NCBI GenBank assembly: GCA_023460875.1
Contig: JAEWOQ010000414.1
Coordinates: forward strand, 1-6,664
DNA length: 6,664 nt
Origin: Pseudomonadota bacterium
GTDB lineage: Bacteria; Myxococcota_A; Polyangia; Polyangiales; Polyangiaceae
Direction: 5' to 3'
Part shown: positions 5,388 through 6,664 of the stretch, piece by piece
How positions within the stretch are numbered: position 1 is the stretch's first letter
How the letters are laid out: every line of letters begins with the position of its first letter
The notes under the pieces: model-generated
What the model saw: only the letters and a program-made list of their open reading frames with translations
What the model was told of the DNA's origin: nothing
The model's database searches: none
Position numbers and translations under genes: made by a program

Positions 5388-6452
5388 GTGGGGTCCGTCG
5401 GTGGTGGTGGTTCGCTCGGCTCCTCGAGGAGCTCCTCGAGGGGCTCCTCGAGGTTCCTCCGCCGGGTCGTCCCTGGTTGCCTCGCGGTCGCCGCGCTCCT
5501 CGTCGAAAGCCAGCCCGCTCAGGGCAGGGCGCCCGACGCCGAGCCCCGCCGCGTCAGCCTCGCTCTGTCCGCTCCCAGCGGCTGCGGGACAGCCGCAGAG
5601 CTGGCGGCGCGCGTCCAGCGACGTTCGACGGACTTCTCGATCGTGCCCGCGCCCGCGCCGCACGCGGTGAGCGCCCGCATCGCGCCCACCGCCGAACGTC
5701 GGCTCCGCGCCACGTTGCTCGTCGAGCGACCGGGGGAGCCCGCCTATCGGCGCGAGATCCTCGCCGACGGCTGTGACGAGGCCCTCGAGGCCGTCGCGTT
5801 CATGATCGCCGTCGCCCTGGATCTCACGGAGGCGCCCACCGAGCCAGAGCCAGAGCCAGAGACCAGGTCCAAGCCCGAGCTCCCCGCTGCCCCCGTGACC
5901 GACGAGCGACCGGAGGAGGCGCTCCCGACCACGGCCCTCGTGCCGTTCCTCGGCGCGGGTGTCCAGGCGGTCGGCGCCGCGGGGCCCCAGCTGCTGGTCG
6001 GCCCCGAGCTGAGCGGGGGGGTGGAGTGGCTGCGGGGCTCGGTGTGGTCCCCGACGGCGCGCGTCACCTTCGGCTGGGCGACCCGGGACGGCCTGCAAGC
6101 AGAGGGCGGGACGGCAGGGTTCGCCTTGCTCTCGGGGACCCTCGAACTCTGCCCTTTGCAGGTGCGCTCGGGGGCGCTCTCGCTGCACCCCTGCGCCTTC
6201 GGCAACGTGGGTCGCCTGCGAGCGGCCGGGAGTCAGACCCTGGACCCACAGACCGCCTCGCGCCCCTGGTGGGTCCTCGGGGGCGCCCTCCGCCTCACCT
6301 GGGAGCCCCTCTCCCGGCTACGTCTCACCGCGGCGGCGCGTGTAGGAGCGTCCGGGGTCCGGGACACCTTCGAGTTCGAGCCGCATGTCTTTCATCGGGT
6401 GCCCGCGTGGGCGCCCAGCGCCACCCTCGCCGGAGAGGTGCGGTTTCCGTGA
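5388..6452 (+). CDS. Exported protein with probable C-terminal beta-barrel-like domain, coupled to ECF sigma gene
   Basis: No named family is certain. From GTG 5388 it is 354 residues. The parts are: a Gly/Ser/Arg-rich N-terminus; RFLRRVVPGCLAVAALLV, a signal-peptide-like basic plus hydrophobic stretch at about 22-39; a globular segment at about 54-147 (RRVSLALSAPSGCGTAAELAARV to GCDEALEAVAFMIAVALDL) with two cysteines, C66 and C129; an acidic Pro linker with EPEPEPE at about 152-157; and a C-terminal region from about 184 with alternating hydrophobic/polar, Gly- and aromatic-rich strands ending in EVRFP, resembling a small outer-membrane barrel. Such proteins occur beside ECF sigma genes in polyangial genomes, as I recall. 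The TGA overlaps a GTG of the sigma gene (GTGA, 6449-6452). In-frame TTG 5349 and TTG 5376 are other starts; none has a good ribosome binding site. Coding and export are likely; role is inferred to be envelope sensing or structure. Confidence 0.75.
   Translation: MGSVGGGGSLGSSRSSSRGSSRFLRRVVPGCLAVAALLVESQPAQGRAPDAEPRRVSLALSAPSGCGTAAELAARVQRRSTDFSIVPAPAPHAVSARIAPTAERRLRATLLVERPGEPAYRREILADGCDEALEAVAFMIAVALDLTEAPTEPEPEPETRSKPELPAAPVTDERPEEALPTTALVPFLGAGVQAVGAAGPQLLVGPELSGGVEWLRGSVWSPTARVTFGWATRDGLQAEGGTAGFALLSGTLELCPLQVRSGALSLHPCAFGNVGRLRAAGSQTLDPQTASRPWWVLGGALRLTWEPLSRLRLTAAARVGASGVRDTFEFEPHVFHRVPAWAPSATLAGEVRFP
5418..5455. repeat. Three 12-bp palindromic tandem repeats (CTCCTCGAGGRG)
   Basis: Units start at 5420, 5432 and 5444. 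The first, CTCCTCGAGGAG, is itself a perfect palindrome. The first two together give a perfect 20-bp palindrome at 5422-5441, extendable with wobble pairs to about 5418-5445. In the reading frame of the exported protein it encodes a Ser/Arg run (SSRSSSRGSSR) just before the signal peptide. Confidence 0.88.
6432..6438 (+). promoter_or_regulatory. Ribosome binding site for coupled GTG start of the sigma gene
   Basis: GGAGAGG lies inside the 3' end of the exported-protein gene, 10 nt before GTG 6449, slightly long spacing. The ATG at 6482 has only GCATTGCTCGG before it and no such site, so the GTG is the better-supported start. Confidence 0.5.
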
Positions 6453-6664
6453 TCGATCGGCGCCCCTCGCGCATTGCTCGGATGACCATGGCCAGCGCCC
6501 CCTCCCTCACGGCGTCAGGCTCGGCGGCGGAGCAAGGCACCGAGCCGCCCGGCACGCGGAGCGCGGTGACCAGCGCCCTGAACCGCGAGCGGCTCGAGCG
6601 CATGTTCCAGGCGCACCACCAGCTCATCTGGCGCACCTTGCGGCGTCTGGGGCTAGCCCCAGAC
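6449..6664 (+). CDS. RNA polymerase ECF sigma-70 factor, N-terminal fragment
   Basis: The gene runs off the window; 72 codons are visible from GTG 6449, or 61 from ATG 6482. After a disordered Ser/Ala/Thr/Glu-rich leader comes RERLERMFQAHHQLIWRTLRRLGL, then APD. This is the start of sigma region 2 as found in ECF sigma factors of Myxococcota: a helix carrying F-x-x-H-x-x-x-(I/V)-W-R-T-L-R-R-L-G, normally followed by the D-x-x-D-A-x-Q-E-x-F core-binding motif, which lies beyond the edge. ECF sigma factors direct RNA polymerase to a small regulon, commonly in response to envelope or stress cues. The GTG start overlaps the stop of the upstream exported-protein gene as GTGA, suggesting translational coupling. 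The alternative ATG pair at 6482/6488 would place the gene 29 nt downstream. No anti-sigma factor is visible in the window. Confidence 0.82.
   Translation, partial: MIDRRPSRIARMTMASAPSLTASGSAAEQGTEPPGTRSAVTSALNRERLERMFQAHHQLIWRTLRRLGLAPD
6645..6664. repeat. Perfect 20-bp palindrome at the window end
   Basis: GTCTGGGGCT at 6645-6654 is followed directly by its reverse complement AGCCCCAGAC at 6655-6664. It lies inside the sigma factor coding sequence (codons for R-L-G-L-A-P-D) and may extend past the window edge. Confidence 0.8.

Noticed and set aside
5256..6188. 310-codon minus-strand open frame opposite the exported protein
   Set aside because: Arg/Gly-rich antisense shadow; the plus strand has a signal peptide, linker and coupled neighbour.

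Overview
This is a 6.7-kb window of very GC-rich DNA with strong G/C third-position bias. Several gene types in it are typical of Myxococcota: a VWA-domain lipoprotein with a conserved-Cys C-terminus, a DUF3108 lipoprotein, and a low-complexity-linked secreted protein coupled to an ECF sigma factor. A Polyangiales-like member of Myxococcota is the best guess. No marker gene is present, so this is inference from gene style only.

Layout. Positions 2-127 hold the C-terminal end of an upstream plus-strand gene, probably nrfH. It is followed by nrfA (153-1760), a pentaheme ammonia-forming nitrite reductase with a membrane anchor, a CXXCH rather than CXXCK active-site heme, and an unusual Pro/Gln/Ala tail built from 18-nt repeats. 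A convergent minus-strand pair follows: a DUF3108-like lipoprotein (3066-2185) whose stop overlaps, as ATGA, the start of an ArsC/Spx-like thioredoxin-fold protein (2188-1820). A stem-loop lies in the short convergent gap. The divergent spacer 3067-3394 carries a 31-bp tandem repeat array rich in GCCGGA. It leads to a plus-strand VWA-domain lipoprotein (3395-4540), a hemolysin III/PAQR-type seven-helix membrane protein (about 4661-5317), and a secreted protein with an N-terminal globular part and a probable beta-rich C-terminal part (about 5388-6452). The stop of that last gene overlaps, as GTGA, a probable start of an ECF sigma-70 gene that runs off the window end.

How the genes relate. NrfH-NrfA would form a periplasmic, quinol-fed nitrite-to-ammonium respiratory complex. 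The other genes concern the cell envelope (two lipoproteins, one membrane protein, one exported protein). The exported-protein/sigma pair looks like a co-translated regulatory unit. I see no CRISPR array, transposase, phage gene, tRNA or rRNA, and no clear evidence for a wholly new defence or biosynthetic system. The most unusual signals are the NrfA tail, the 31-bp repeat array, the palindromic repeat at the start of the exported-protein gene, and the coupling of that gene to the sigma factor.
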